Below are positions 17,488 to 26,861 of a stretch of DNA of 49,038 bases, piece by piece; within the stretch, counting starts at the first letter, position 1; each line of letters opens with the position of its first letter. The notes below the pieces were generated by a model. It was not told the DNA's origin. It was given only the letters and a program-made list of their open reading frames with translations, and searched no databases. Source of the stretch: Chloroherpetonaceae bacterium (GTDB lineage: Bacteria; Bacteroidota; Chlorobiia; Chlorobiales; Thermochlorobacteraceae); NCBI GenBank assembly GCA_025055975.1, contig JANWWM010000074.1, positions 1 through 49,038 of the forward strand. The letters are read 5' to 3'. The translations under genes were made by a program, and so were the position numbers.

Positions 17488-19401
17488 TCAAATTTCGAAC
17501 CATGCGCTTTCGCCCGCGCCGAGTCGAACCGTAAGCACGCCATCGGCGACGGAATACGTCTCGCCTGATAGCGCGTCTTCGAGTTCGGGCTTGGAAGATT
17601 GAATCGGAATCGAGACTTCCGTTGGCGCGGTCGGGTTGGCGTTGCCCAAAAAAAGCAATTTTTTGCCGAAACCGTTTCTTACGATTGCCAAAACGGGACT
17701 ATCGGGAATGTCGAGAACGGTCATCGTGTCGGGCGTTGGATCCGTAATCAACTTCTCGTATTTCTTGCGGACTTCGAGAACGCGCTTGATGAACGGAATA
17801 ATAGGCTCCACGCCGTTGCCGCCCGTCCAGTTGTAACTCTCCTCGCTGAACAAGCCGAGCTTATCCGACGGATAGCGTTGCAATTCCGATGGCGAAAAGC
17901 CCAAGCCCGTATTGACGGGATACCATTCGCACAATTCCATTCCCGAATGAATGAACGGTATCGTCGGGAAAACGCAACAAACCGAGAAGATGAACTTGGA
18001 GTAATTGGCTCCCGCCTCGCCGCCGCCGAAGCGCGAGGCGTTGCGCGGCGTGTTGTGATTTTCCGCCGATCCGAAGAATGGAATCGGAACGCCGTTTTCG
18101 GCGAAAAACCCCAGAAACCGTTTAAGCTCGTTGAATTGATGCCCGATGAAAATCAAACTGCCCATCACCGCGTTGTAGCCTTCGTCGACGCTTTTCTTCG
18201 TGACCTCGAAATTTTCGTCCCAAAACGCGAAGTCGGGATTTTTTTGCCGAGCGACCTTGACCATCTCTCGTTTGAGTTCCGACGGAAGCGCGTGTCCCAT
18301 ATCGATCATCACGCCGTCGATGCCGAATTTTTCTTGGTAGTGCGGAATGACGCCGATGATTTTTTCCCAAAGGGGCTTGTTGGCGAACTTCGGTTGCGCC
18401 AGTTCCGCCGCATACATTCGAATCGTGTTGTAGGCAATGTAGTTGAACTTCGGGTGGTCATACATTTTGAGATACGTGACGTCGTTCCACGGCGGTTGCG
18501 TGTCGTCGGGCGGCCAGTCGGCAAAGGCGCCAGGGATTCGGCATTCGCGCCCGCTTTTGGTTTTGCCGATGTAGCGTCCGCCAACGAGTTCGATTTTTTC
18601 GGGCGTTTCGGTGAAGAACGATCGATACAGTTCGCTTGGCGGAGGCAGGTTGGCGAAATCGCCCGCGCTCACTTTGGCGTTGATGAGCGCCAGTTCTTCG
18701 CGCGAAAAAATCGGATTGCCATACACCAGCCCGCTTCGGTGTTGCGGACTGCGGTCGTGCAAGCGGTTATCGATCCAGTAGAACCAATCGGGATGTTCTT
18801 TGACCCAGTCGCTATCTTTCGCCGCCGTTCTGAACACGAACTCCAAAACGACGCGAAGTCCCAAGTGATGCGCCGCTTCGACGAAGGCGGCGAACTCCGT
18901 CTCCGCATCGAGATTGAGCGCGGGTTCGGCGAGCCGCTCGTCGAGTTTGTAAGGATTCTTGATGGCGTAGGGCGAGCCCAAAGAGCCTTTGTTGCCGTCG
19001 CGTCCGATGGACGTTATCGGAAGAAGATGCGCCGCCGTCGCCCCAAGTCGCTTGATGTAGGGCAGAAGCGCGATGCACTTCAAGAACGTGCCCGTTTCGC
19101 GCAACTTCTCGTCGGGCTCGACATCGATGCGCTTGTTTTGGTTGTGGTCGAAAGCCGCCGTCAAGCGCGGAAAGAGATTGTAAATCACCGCGGAACGCGA
19201 CCATTCGCCGTTCTCCGTTGGCGCGATGTCGGCTTTCGGTTGCGAGAGAATCCAATCAATCGCGTCCAAATAAAATTTTTTCGGATCGACTTGAACGGGC
19301 GAGAGCGTTTCGGGGTCTTCCTCTGCCCAAAGCGACGGAACGAAGTATGGCTTGTCGTATCGGAGCGTTTGAAGGGCTGAACGAACCTTTGCGAGCGACA
19401 T
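17488..19401 (-). CDS. Atypical GH13 alpha-amylase-superfamily protein
   Basis: A 637-residue cytoplasmic protein with the GH13 barrel from about residue 70 on (AVIYNLFPRLTAAFDHN). It is not a canonical amylase. Region I reads VVLEFVFRTA with DWVKEHPDWF after it, recalling maltosyltransferase/GlgE-type enzymes. Region II is GVMIDMGHALP (nucleophile candidate D367) and region III FAFWDENF (acid/base candidate E396). Region IV is SAENHNTPR, where the usual HD is H-N, so the third catalytic Asp is replaced by N450 (codon AAC). A C-terminal beta domain closes the protein (VADGVLTVRLGAGESAWFEI). It may be an altered transferase, a phosphorylase-like enzyme or a non-hydrolysing binding protein. A promoter lies at 19512-19540. 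Confidence 0.8.
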   Translation of the reverse strand: MSLAKVRSALQTLRYDKPYFVPSLWAEEDPETLSPVQVDPKKFYLDAIDWILSQPKADIAPTENGEWSRSAVIYNLFPRLTAAFDHNQNKRIDVEPDEKLRETGTFLKCIALLPYIKRLGATAAHLLPITSIGRDGNKGSLGSPYAIKNPYKLDERLAEPALNLDAETEFAAFVEAAHHLGLRVVLEFVFRTAAKDSDWVKEHPDWFYWIDNRLHDRSPQHRSGLVYGNPIFSREELALINAKVSAGDFANLPPPSELYRSFFTETPEKIELVGGRYIGKTKSGRECRIPGAFADWPPDDTQPPWNDVTYLKMYDHPKFNYIAYNTIRMYAAELAQPKFANKPLWEKIIGVIPHYQEKFGIDGVMIDMGHALPSELKREMVKVARQKNPDFAFWDENFEVTKKSVDEGYNAVMGSLIFIGHQFNELKRFLGFFAENGVPIPFFGSAENHNTPRNASRFGGGEAGANYSKFIFSVCCVFPTIPFIHSGMELCEWYPVNTGLGFSPSELQRYPSDKLGLFSEESYNWTGGNGVEPIIPFIKRVLEVRKKYEKLITDPTPDTMTVLDIPDSPVLAIVRNGFGKKLLFLGNANPTAPTEVSIPIQSSKPELEDALSGETYSVADGVLTVRLGAGESAWFEI

Positions 19402-19511
19402 TGAACGGTTTAAGCGATGAATGTGAAACAGAAACGCACGTCAGACGCAGGGCGAAAGCGCAAACCTAATCGTTTCCTAAACGCGCAGGCATTGGGCTAA
19501 AACGCTGAAAG

Positions 19512-19540
19512 CAAAGATAAAACATTTCGGATTCTTCAAT
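19512..19540 (-). promoter_or_regulatory. Bacteroidota-type promoter for the atypical GH13 gene
   Basis: Minus strand TATCTTTG (19519-19512) is an exact TAnnTTTG -7 box. An ATTG lies 17 nt upstream (19540-19537). The leader to the ATG at 19401 would be about 100 nt. The -33 spacing is shorter than the usual 19, so only the -7 box is strong. Confidence 0.45.
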
Positions 19541-19620
19541 GCGTCGCCTTCTCGATCGATGTTTGCCCGCGTTTTGCGTCGTGGCTGTTAAATTTGCGTC
19601 TTCGCTTTCTCATTCGCGCT

Positions 19621-20271
19621 ATGAAACTTACGCCTTACGGCTACGGGACGCTCGTCAAAACGCTTCTGCTCTGCGCCGCGCTTTTGGGATTGAGCGGCGT
19701 TCCGAACTTGCCCAGCGCGCTTTCGACGACGCTCGTTTTGCTTTCGCTTGGGATTTTCGCCTTCGCGCTTCAATTTTTCCGCGACCCTGAACGCTCGCCT
19801 CCAAGCGCGTCAAACGTGGTGGTCGCGCCCGCCGATGGCAAGGTCGTGTTGGCGCGAGAGGTCGAGCATTCGGCTTTCGGCGGCAAAGCCCAAATGGTGA
19901 GCATCTTCATGTCGCCCTTCAACGTGCATGTCAATCGCAATCCGATTTCGGGAAAAGTCGTTTGCGTGCGACGCATCGACGGTCAATATGTCGCCGCTTT
20001 CGCCGACGACGCGGGCGAGCGCAACGAGCGCGCGGAAATTTTGTTGGAGAACGATCGCGTCAAGGTTTTCTTCAAGCAAATCGCGGGCTACGTGGCGCGT
20101 CGCGTCGTGTGCGATTTGAAAGAAGGCGACAGCGTCGTGATGGGCGAGCGATTCGGAATGATCAAGTTCGGCAGTCGCGTCGACCTTTTCTTGCCGCCAA
20201 ACGTCGAGCTCAAAGTCAAAGTCGGCGACAAAACCGTCGCGGGCGAAACGATCATTGCGACCTACTCATGA
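19621..20271 (+). CDS. psd: Phosphatidylserine decarboxylase, short form
   Basis: Makes phosphatidylethanolamine from phosphatidylserine at the inner membrane. The 216-residue pro-enzyme cleaves at the glycine-serine bond of FGSRVD (183-188), and S185 becomes the pyruvoyl group. Two N-terminal hydrophobic segments (about 10-27 and 34-52) anchor it. FFRDPER, PADGKV and FMSPFNVHVNR are family blocks. The length is that of the short (bacterial/archaeal) subclass. The start is the first ATG in frame. A TAAATTTG box at 19589-19596 may be its -7 element. The stop overlaps the next ATG (ATGA). Confidence 0.94.
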   Translation: MKLTPYGYGTLVKTLLLCAALLGLSGVPNLPSALSTTLVLLSLGIFAFALQFFRDPERSPPSASNVVVAPADGKVVLAREVEHSAFGGKAQMVSIFMSPFNVHVNRNPISGKVVCVRRIDGQYVAAFADDAGERNERAEILLENDRVKVFFKQIAGYVARRVVCDLKEGDSVVMGERFGMIKFGSRVDLFLPPNVELKVKVGDKTVAGETIIATYS

Positions 20272-20885
20272 GCATCGACGAGCGCTACGCCGATTTTCTT
20301 CGCGGCATCGAGCAATTCAATCGCCGCGAGTTTTTCGAGTGCCATGACACGTGGGAACATCTTTGGCAAGAAACGACGGGCGCGGACAAACTTTTCCTGC
20401 AAGGAATGATTCACGCCGCCGTGGGCTTTTATCACTTTTCCAACGGGCAATGGAAAGGCGCGCAAAGTCAACTCGACAAGTGCGTCAAGAAGCTTTCGGG
20501 GTATCGCCCAACGTATCGCGGCATCGATGTCGCCGCGCTTTCTGGGGCGATCGAGAGCGAGTTTTTCCCCGCGATTGAAAAGGCTTTGAACGGCGAAAAA
20601 ATCGCTCCGCCCAGTTTTCCAACGATAGAACTCAAAGGCGCTTCCGACGGCGAAGCCGAGCGGCTCCTGGCGCGATTGGATCAAGAGCGCGTTTTGTTTC
20701 AGAACGAAATCGCGGCGTTGAAACGCGAGCGCGACGAGGCGAAGGAAAAGTTGCGATTGGAACGAGAAAAATTCGCCCTCACGCTAAAACGCCATTTCAA
20801 AAGCGCCAAAAAGAAGGAGCGCGTCCTTTACGGCGCGATTCTGACGCTTCTCGCCTTGCTGGTTCTCGCTCTCGTTTGGCGTTGA
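20268..20885 (+). CDS. DUF309 family protein with coiled-coil and C-terminal membrane anchor
   Basis: A 205-residue protein. The first 110 residues are the DUF309 helical domain, with its signature FNRREFFECHDTWEHLWQ and HAAVGFYHF. A charged coiled-coil follows (about 125-180: LARLDQERVLFQNEIAALKRERDEAKEK...), and a single membrane segment ends the protein (ILTLLALLVLALVW). The added coiled-coil and anchor are not part of the usual 110-150-residue DUF309 protein. The biochemical role of DUF309 is unknown. It overlaps psd by 4 nt and is surely cotranscribed, which may place it at the membrane in lipid metabolism. Confidence 0.85.
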   Translation: MSIDERYADFLRGIEQFNRREFFECHDTWEHLWQETTGADKLFLQGMIHAAVGFYHFSNGQWKGAQSQLDKCVKKLSGYRPTYRGIDVAALSGAIESEFFPAIEKALNGEKIAPPSFPTIELKGASDGEAERLLARLDQERVLFQNEIAALKRERDEAKEKLRLEREKFALTLKRHFKSAKKKERVLYGAILTLLALLVLALVWR

Positions 20886-20956
20886 GCCGCGTCGTTTTCT
20901 TTCGTTTCGTTTTTGCCGTAAATTGACGACGAACTTCAAGAATCATTCAAATCGCT

Positions 20957-22036
20957 ATGCACGGTTCAGCCTCGCCGCCTGAGCAAGAAAACATGGCGCT
21001 CTACTACTTTGAACGCGCCCGCATCCTTGCCGAAGAACTCGGCGCGAAAGACTTGCTCTATCAAGCGCATCAAGCCTTCGCCGAAGAATACGAGCGCATC
21101 GGCGACATTGAGAAGGCGTACTACCACTTCAAAAAGTATCACGAAATCGAGCGGCAGGTCTTCAACGAGGAATCTGACAGAAAGACCAAAAATCTGCAAA
21201 TCATTCACCAAGTCGAGCAAGCGAAAAAGGAAGCGGAAATTCATCGTTTGCGCAATGTCGAGCTGGCGGAACTGAACGCGAACATCACGGCGAGCATCGC
21301 CTACGCGCAAAAAATTCAACAAGCCATCTTGCCTTCCGCCGAAAAAATCTCCGCCGCGTTTCCGCGCCACTTCATCATCTACAAGCCAAAGGACATCGTT
21401 TCGGGAGATTTTTACTGGTTTCACGATTTGGGCGATTCGCGCATCGTCGCCGTTTGCGATTGCACGGGGCACGGCGTTCCGGGCGCGTTTATGAGCATGA
21501 TCGGAAACGCTCTTCTCAATCAAATCGTGATTGAAAAGGGCTTCACCGCGCCAAGCGTGATTTTGGAAGAATTGCACAAATCGATTCGCGCCGCGCTCAA
21601 ACAAAGCGACAATCCTTCGGTCGAATTGCAAGACGGAATGGACGTGTGTTTGGCGCGCATCGAGAGCGACAAGATCATTTTCGCGGGGGCGAAGCGCCCG
21701 CTCTACGCGGTTCAAAACGACGAACTCATCGAGCTCAAAGGCGATCGATACAGCATCGGCGGGCGACAACGCGAAACGGAAAGAAAATTCGCTCAACGCG
21801 AACTTCCGCTCGAAACGACGACGACTCTTTACCTCACGACCGATGGCTACATCGACCAAGCCAACTCGCAACGCGAAAGTTTCGGCTCAAAGCGGTTCAA
21901 AGACTTGTTGAAAGCCATCTCGTCGTTGGATGTCGAGGAGCAAAAGACCAAACTTGACTCCGAACTTTCCCTGCACCAACAAAACGAAGCGCAACGCGAC
22001 GACATCACGCTGATGGGCATCGTGATTGGCGGATGA
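20957..22036 (+). CDS. TPR-containing SpoIIE-type (PP2C) serine phosphatase
   Basis: A 359-residue regulator. One or two tetratricopeptide units at 15-75 (NMALYYFERARILAEELGAKDLLYQAH..., DIEKAYYHFKKYHE) lead through a coiled-coil (about 85-120) into a PP2C/SpoIIE phosphatase domain (130-355). Metal and active-site blocks are IVSGDFYWF, CDCTGHGVPGAFMSMIG, LYLTTDGYIDQ and QRDDITLMGI. Such enzymes act on anti-sigma-factor antagonists or similar switches. The TPR part is shorter than in most Bacteroidota relatives, which carry five or more repeats, so the protein may be N-terminally reduced. A possible promoter box TAAATTGA lies at 20919. The next gene follows after 76 nt. Confidence 0.9.
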   Translation: MHGSASPPEQENMALYYFERARILAEELGAKDLLYQAHQAFAEEYERIGDIEKAYYHFKKYHEIERQVFNEESDRKTKNLQIIHQVEQAKKEAEIHRLRNVELAELNANITASIAYAQKIQQAILPSAEKISAAFPRHFIIYKPKDIVSGDFYWFHDLGDSRIVAVCDCTGHGVPGAFMSMIGNALLNQIVIEKGFTAPSVILEELHKSIRAALKQSDNPSVELQDGMDVCLARIESDKIIFAGAKRPLYAVQNDELIELKGDRYSIGGRQRETERKFAQRELPLETTTTLYLTTDGYIDQANSQRESFGSKRFKDLLKAISSLDVEEQKTKLDSELSLHQQNEAQRDDITLMGIVIGG

Positions 22037-22112
22037 GCGGATTGCGCGCCAACTCTTCCCTTGCGAGACGCGGTCGACGCGCTCGCGCGACAGAAAACCC
22101 GAGATCGTTTCC

Positions 22113-23162
22113 ATGTCAAATTCCATTGCCGCTTTTTTTCGCTCGGTCTTTTTGGCGCTGCGTTTTTGTTGCCGCTTTTGCCTATCGCTCGCGGCGTTTT
22201 CTTGCGCGCCATCGCAGAAAGAAACCATCGTCGTCTATTCCCCGCACGGCAAAGAAATGCTCGGCTACTTCGAGCAGAAGTTCGAGAAAGAACATCCGAC
22301 GATTGACGTGCGTTGGCTCGATATGGGCGCGCAGACGGCGTTTGACCGCATCCGCACGGAACGAGAAAATCCGCAAGCGAGCCTTTGGTGGGGCGGTCCG
22401 AGCGATCTCTTCGAGCAAGCCGAACAGCTCGGATTGCTTGAAGAATACGCGCCTTCTTGGGCGGCGCAAGTCGATGCGCGTTACAAATCCGCGAAGAACC
22501 TCTGGTTCGCCACCTTTCTCACGCCCGAATGCATTATGTTCAACAGCGAGCGTCTGACGAAAGAAACCGCGCCGCAAGATTGGGACGAGTTGCTCTCGGA
22601 GCGTTGGAAGGACAAAATCGTCATTCGCGATCCCGTTCAAAGCGGCACGATGCGCACGATTTTTTCCGCGCTCGTCGCAAAAGAGTTGGCGCGCACCGGC
22701 TCGCTTGATTCGGGCTTCCGCTATCTTGAACGGCTACACCGCAACACGAAAAGCTACGCCGCCGACCCGGCGCAACTTTATCTCAAACTTTCGCGCGGCG
22801 AAGCCCTCGTTACGCTTTGGAACTTGACCGACGCTTTGCTGCAAGCGCGACGGAACAAGTTTCCTTTTGACTTCGTGATTCCGAAAAGCGGCACCGTCGT
22901 CGCCGTCGAAGGCATCGCGCTCGTCAAGGGCGGGAAAAATTTGGAGAGCGCCAAAAAGTTCTACGAATTCGTCACGAGCAAAGAGAGCCTGAACGAACAA
23001 GCGGAAAAATTTTACCGCTTGCCCGTGCGCGACGACATCGCGCTCTCGGCGGAATGGACGAAGGAAGCGCGATACGCGCTCCTAAACATCGACCACAAGC
23101 TCGCCTCGCAGAAGCAGTCGGAGTGGATAGCGCGTTGGCAAGAAACGATTAAGAATCAATGA
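22113..23162 (+). CDS. ABC-type extracellular solute-binding lipoprotein (family 1), orphan
   Basis: A 349-residue periplasmic binding protein of the iron/putrescine/2-aminoethylphosphonate type. The start ATG at 22113 opens a signal peptide ending in a lipobox-like AAFSC (Cys31). Mature sequence begins with ETIVVYSPHGKEMLGYFEQKFEKEHP and continues with FDRIRTERENPQASLWWGG, as in the Fe3+-binding AfuA/FbpA group. EGIALVKGGKN..AKKFYEFV is also family-like. Permease and ATPase genes are absent, so it either joins a transporter encoded elsewhere or serves as a sensor. Its stop codon touches the stop codon of the convergent hybrid kinase with no base between. Confidence 0.88.
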   Translation: MSNSIAAFFRSVFLALRFCCRFCLSLAAFSCAPSQKETIVVYSPHGKEMLGYFEQKFEKEHPTIDVRWLDMGAQTAFDRIRTERENPQASLWWGGPSDLFEQAEQLGLLEEYAPSWAAQVDARYKSAKNLWFATFLTPECIMFNSERLTKETAPQDWDELLSERWKDKIVIRDPVQSGTMRTIFSALVAKELARTGSLDSGFRYLERLHRNTKSYAADPAQLYLKLSRGEALVTLWNLTDALLQARRNKFPFDFVIPKSGTVVAVEGIALVKGGKNLESAKKFYEFVTSKESLNEQAEKFYRLPVRDDIALSAEWTKEARYALLNIDHKLASQKQSEWIARWQETIKNQ

Positions 23163-26100
23163 TTATAGGTGTTTTTGCATCGCGCTCGTCGTTTCGGCAA
23201 ACGTTCGCTTCAACGTTTCAAGGTAGCGAGCGGCAAGATCGAAGGCTTGGGATTGCGCCGCTTGCTCGATGGCGACGCAGATGCTTGACATTCGAGTCGC
23301 CCCGACGTTCATGCACGCGCCCTTCAAGGCGTGCGCCACGTCTTTGAGCGTCTTGTAATCTTCGGTTTTTATGGCGGCGTTCAATTGCTCCAATTGAAAC
23401 GGCGCGTTGCGAGAGAAGATGTCGACGAGTTCGTGAAGCACGGAAGTTTCGGTCGATTGGCTGAGCTCGCGCAGCATGGCGATGGTGTCGAGGTTGAGCA
23501 GCGCGTTGGAAAAGCGCGAGTTTGACGATTCCCCTTTGCGTTCTTCGTCGGGGGTTTCTCCGCCCCATTTTTCCAGCATTCCTTTGATGGCTTCGATCGA
23601 GACGGGCTTCGAGAGATAATCGTCCATTCCAAGCGCGAGATATTTTTCTCGATCGCCTTTGAGCGCATGCGCCGTAACGGCGATGATTTTCGGGCGCGTT
23701 TCGGGCGGATGTTCCGCGATGATGCGTTCCGTCGCTTCCACGCCGTCCATTTCGGGCATTTGAATGTCCATCAAAATGATGTCGTAACGCTTTTCCTTCA
23801 ACTTCTCCAACACTTCAATGCCGTTGTTGGCGATGTCGGGTTCGTATCCAAGCTTGCCAAGCATCGCGATCATCAATTTTTGATTGACGAGATGATCTTC
23901 GGCAAGCAAAATCGAGAGCTTTTTGGCAGTTGCGGGCGTTTTGATTTCAGGCACGCCGCTTTCCTTCGATGCGGCGAGGTTCGGCGACAGCGCCGACGCA
24001 ATCAAGTTAAAGAGATGGCTTTTGCGCACGGGTTTGAGAGCGACGCCCGCGAAGAGCTCCTCCGCGCCTCTAACGCCGTCTTGCTCCGATTTGCCGACGG
24101 AGCTTAAAAGGAGCAACGGCATTTTCAAGGTCGGATACCTTTTGCGAATGGCTTTGGCGAGTTCCACGCCGTTTTGCGAGGGCATGTTCATATCGAGAAG
24201 CCCGATGTCGAAGGGCGCGGCGAGCTTAATGGCTTCGTCCATCAAGTCGAGCGCGGCTTGGGCGGAGGAGGTCGCGGACGCGATCATTCCCCAGCGCTCC
24301 GTTTGAAGCGTCAGAATGCGTCGATTGGTCGGATTATCGTCGACGATGATGACGCGCTTGCCTTTGAGCGCGTCCGCAAGGGCGGGTTGCGGCGCGGGAT
24401 TTTGCGCGGGCGCGACGGGCGCGGAAAGCGTGAAGTGAAACGTCGTGCCCCTGCCGACTTGGCTCTCGAACCAAATTTTGCCGCCCATCAATTTCACCAA
24501 GCGCTCGCAAATCGCCGTGCCAAGCCCCGTGCCCCCGTATTTGCGGCTCGCATATGGGTCGACCTGCGAAAACGGTTGAAAGACTCGATCGAACTTGTCG
24601 GGCGGAATTCCAATCCCCGTGTCGCGCACGGAAAAGCGCAGTTCCGCAATCAAGCCGTTTAGCTCCGCGAGTTCGACGGAGCACACCACCTCGCCTTTTT
24701 CGGTGAACTTGATCGCGTTGGCAAGCAAATTGACGAGCACTTGACGCAACCGCGCCGAATCGGCTTTGATGAACGACGGCACGTTGGGCGCGATGTCGCA
24801 AATCAGCTCGATGTTTTTTTCCGCCGCTTTCGGCGCGAAAAGGTTGCAAGCGTCCTCGACGCACTCGACCAGATCGAACGCGTCGATGGAAAGTTCGAAC
24901 TTGCCCGACTCGATTTTCGAGAAATCCAAAATGTCGTTGATGATAGCCAAGAGCGCGTCGCCGCTGCTGCGAATGGTCTCGACGAACTCGCGCTGTTCTT
25001 TCGAGAGCGGCGTGTCGGCAAGCAGGCTCGTCATTCCCAAGATGCCGTTCATCGGCGTGCGGATTTCGTGCGACATCATCGCCAAAAATTCCGACTTGGC
25101 GCGGTTGGCGGCTTCGGCTTCGTCGCGCGCGAGCATCAAGGTTTCTTCCGCCGCCTTGCGCATCGTGATGTCTTGCGCCACGACCATTCCCGCGTAGACT
25201 TTTCGCTCGCGGTTGCGCACGGGCAAAATTTGAAAGGCGTAAAAATTCCCGTCGATTTGATGTTCCAAAACCGAAGTGTGTCCTTCGAGAGCTTTCTTGT
25301 AGAGCGGCGCGAAAATCTCGGCAAGATGCGGATGCGCTTCGAACAGCGTTTTGCCCTCGATTCCGATGGAGCGCAAGCGCTTTTGGTCGTTGAGCGAGCC
25401 ATCGACGAGAATGTATTTCAAATCTTTGTCGAAGAGCATCACGGACGTTTGCGGCAGGTTCGCGGTGAGGTATCGGTATCGCTCTTCGCTTTCTTTGAGG
25501 CGCGTTTCGGCGATTTTTCTGTCGGTTATGTCTTCGCAGACGACGAAGATGAGATCTTGGTTGTGGCGGTCTTTGAGCACGCGAGCGGTTTCGCGCACCC
25601 AAATCACCGAGCCGTCTTTGCGCACCTTGCGTAGTTCCCAACGAGTGATTTTGTCAGGCTCTTTGAGCGCTTGCTTGATGTGCTCCATCGCGGCGGGTTT
25701 GTCCTCGTCGTAGCATGTTTTCAGGCTTGATTGTCCGACGAGTTCGTTTGCCCCGTAGCCGAGTTGCGTCGCGCCCGATTGATTGACGGCGAGAATCGCG
25801 CCGTCAGCCGAGAGCGTGAAGAGCATCAAGGGATTGTCGTCGTAAGCGGCGCGATACAAGCGTTCCCGCTCTTCAAGGGCGGCGACGATGCGCTTGCGTT
25901 CCGTGATGTCGCGCGCAATGGCTTGAAGCCCGACGATTTCGCCATTCTCCAAGATGAGTTGCGCGTTCTGACCCACCTCGATGCGCCTGCCGTCTTTGGC
26001 GAGAAAGGCGTATTCGAAGTAGGTGTTGAGCGTTCCGCGTTGAAATTGCAAGTCGTAAAAGCGTTTCGCGCGAAGCCGATCTTCGGGCGCGATGAATTCC

Positions 26101-26642
26101 GCAAAATGCCTGCCGATGATTTCTTCGCGGTCGTAGCCTGAAACGCGCAAGCCGACGGGATTGACATAGGTGAAACGTCCTTGCCTGTCGGTCAGAAACA
26201 CGATGTCGTTGGCGTTGACGATGAGTTCTTTGTATCGCCGCTCGCTTTCTTGAAGCGCTTTTTCGTAGCGCTTGGAAAGCGTGATGTCGGTGATTCGGAT
26301 GAGGTCGATGGATTCGCTTTCGATTTGAGCGCGCTTCGTGGCGACGCTGCCCCAAAACGCCTTGCCTTGAAGGGTTTTGTAGGCAATCTCTCCCGAAATG
26401 GTTTTGCCGCTCGCCAGTTCGTCGTCGAGTTTTTCGAGCTCTTCGATCGAAAGCGGCTGGGCTTGAAAATCCGTCGCGCGTTTTCCGACAATGTCGGCTT
26501 TCGAAGTCGCCTCGAAGAGTTCGATGGCGCGGCGATTGCAATCGAGAACGACGAAGTCGTGAGGCTTGGCGAGAAGAATCGCGTCCGCTGATTCGTCAAA
26601 CACCGCAGAAAACAACGCATCGCGCTTTCGCAACGCTTCCAT
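23163..26642 (-). CDS. Soluble hybrid histidine kinase (PAS4-HisKA-HATPase-REC-REC-Hpt)
   Basis: A 1159-residue phosphorelay kinase without membrane segment, hence a cytoplasmic sensor. Four PAS-type domains occupy roughly 5-125, 130-250, 257-375 and 385-500. HisKA carries H525 (MMSHEIRTP). The HATPase domain has the N box NLLANAIKF (638-646), DTGIGIP (674-680) and GGTGLG (703-708). The first receiver has D817 (GLLDMNMP) and the second D959 (ILMDIQMP). The C-terminal Hpt domain carries H1104 (DVAHALKG). All relay residues are present. The final output regulator is not adjacent; the sigma-54 regulator at 14-15.5 kb is one speculative partner. It lies convergent to the binding lipoprotein with abutting stops. 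Confidence 0.95.
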   Translation of the reverse strand: MEALRKRDALFSAVFDESADAILLAKPHDFVVLDCNRRAIELFEATSKADIVGKRATDFQAQPLSIEELEKLDDELASGKTISGEIAYKTLQGKAFWGSVATKRAQIESESIDLIRITDITLSKRYEKALQESERRYKELIVNANDIVFLTDRQGRFTYVNPVGLRVSGYDREEIIGRHFAEFIAPEDRLRAKRFYDLQFQRGTLNTYFEYAFLAKDGRRIEVGQNAQLILENGEIVGLQAIARDITERKRIVAALEERERLYRAAYDDNPLMLFTLSADGAILAVNQSGATQLGYGANELVGQSSLKTCYDEDKPAAMEHIKQALKEPDKITRWELRKVRKDGSVIWVRETARVLKDRHNQDLIFVVCEDITDRKIAETRLKESEERYRYLTANLPQTSVMLFDKDLKYILVDGSLNDQKRLRSIGIEGKTLFEAHPHLAEIFAPLYKKALEGHTSVLEHQIDGNFYAFQILPVRNRERKVYAGMVVAQDITMRKAAEETLMLARDEAEAANRAKSEFLAMMSHEIRTPMNGILGMTSLLADTPLSKEQREFVETIRSSGDALLAIINDILDFSKIESGKFELSIDAFDLVECVEDACNLFAPKAAEKNIELICDIAPNVPSFIKADSARLRQVLVNLLANAIKFTEKGEVVCSVELAELNGLIAELRFSVRDTGIGIPPDKFDRVFQPFSQVDPYASRKYGGTGLGTAICERLVKLMGGKIWFESQVGRGTTFHFTLSAPVAPAQNPAPQPALADALKGKRVIIVDDNPTNRRILTLQTERWGMIASATSSAQAALDLMDEAIKLAAPFDIGLLDMNMPSQNGVELAKAIRKRYPTLKMPLLLLSSVGKSEQDGVRGAEELFAGVALKPVRKSHLFNLIASALSPNLAASKESGVPEIKTPATAKKLSILLAEDHLVNQKLMIAMLGKLGYEPDIANNGIEVLEKLKEKRYDIILMDIQMPEMDGVEATERIIAEHPPETRPKIIAVTAHALKGDREKYLALGMDDYLSKPVSIEAIKGMLEKWGGETPDEERKGESSNSRFSNALLNLDTIAMLRELSQSTETSVLHELVDIFSRNAPFQLEQLNAAIKTEDYKTLKDVAHALKGACMNVGATRMSSICVAIEQAAQSQAFDLAARYLETLKRTFAETTSAMQKHL

Positions 26643-26861
26643 TTTTGACGTCTCCGCGCAGGTTTAAGATGAATGACGATTCGCAGCGATGAGGCGTTTC
26701 GAACTTATGCAGATTTTGGGGCAAAAACAACTCGTCGCCCGCTCGATGCGCCTTTCGCAACCGTTTCGGGCGCGTTGCGTCGCAAACGTCCGTTGCCTAT
26801 TTTGCGCTTCGCAAGCCAACCAATAAAATCGCTTTGAAAAACCTTTAACAAGACGTCATCA
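26643..26861. other. Intergenic region between the hybrid kinase and the coiled-coil lipoprotein
   Basis: Divergent promoter space of 219 nt with no convincing coding frame. A near-consensus -7 element TATTTTG sits at 26798-26804 and could serve the lipoprotein gene, giving a leader of about 50 nt. No repeat or structured RNA recognised. Confidence 0.35.

Noticed and set aside
17488..19401. Assignment as a trehalose synthase or GlgE
   Set aside because: Some motifs resemble GlgE (HPDWF), but the domain layout and region IV do not fit well enough; kept as atypical GH13.
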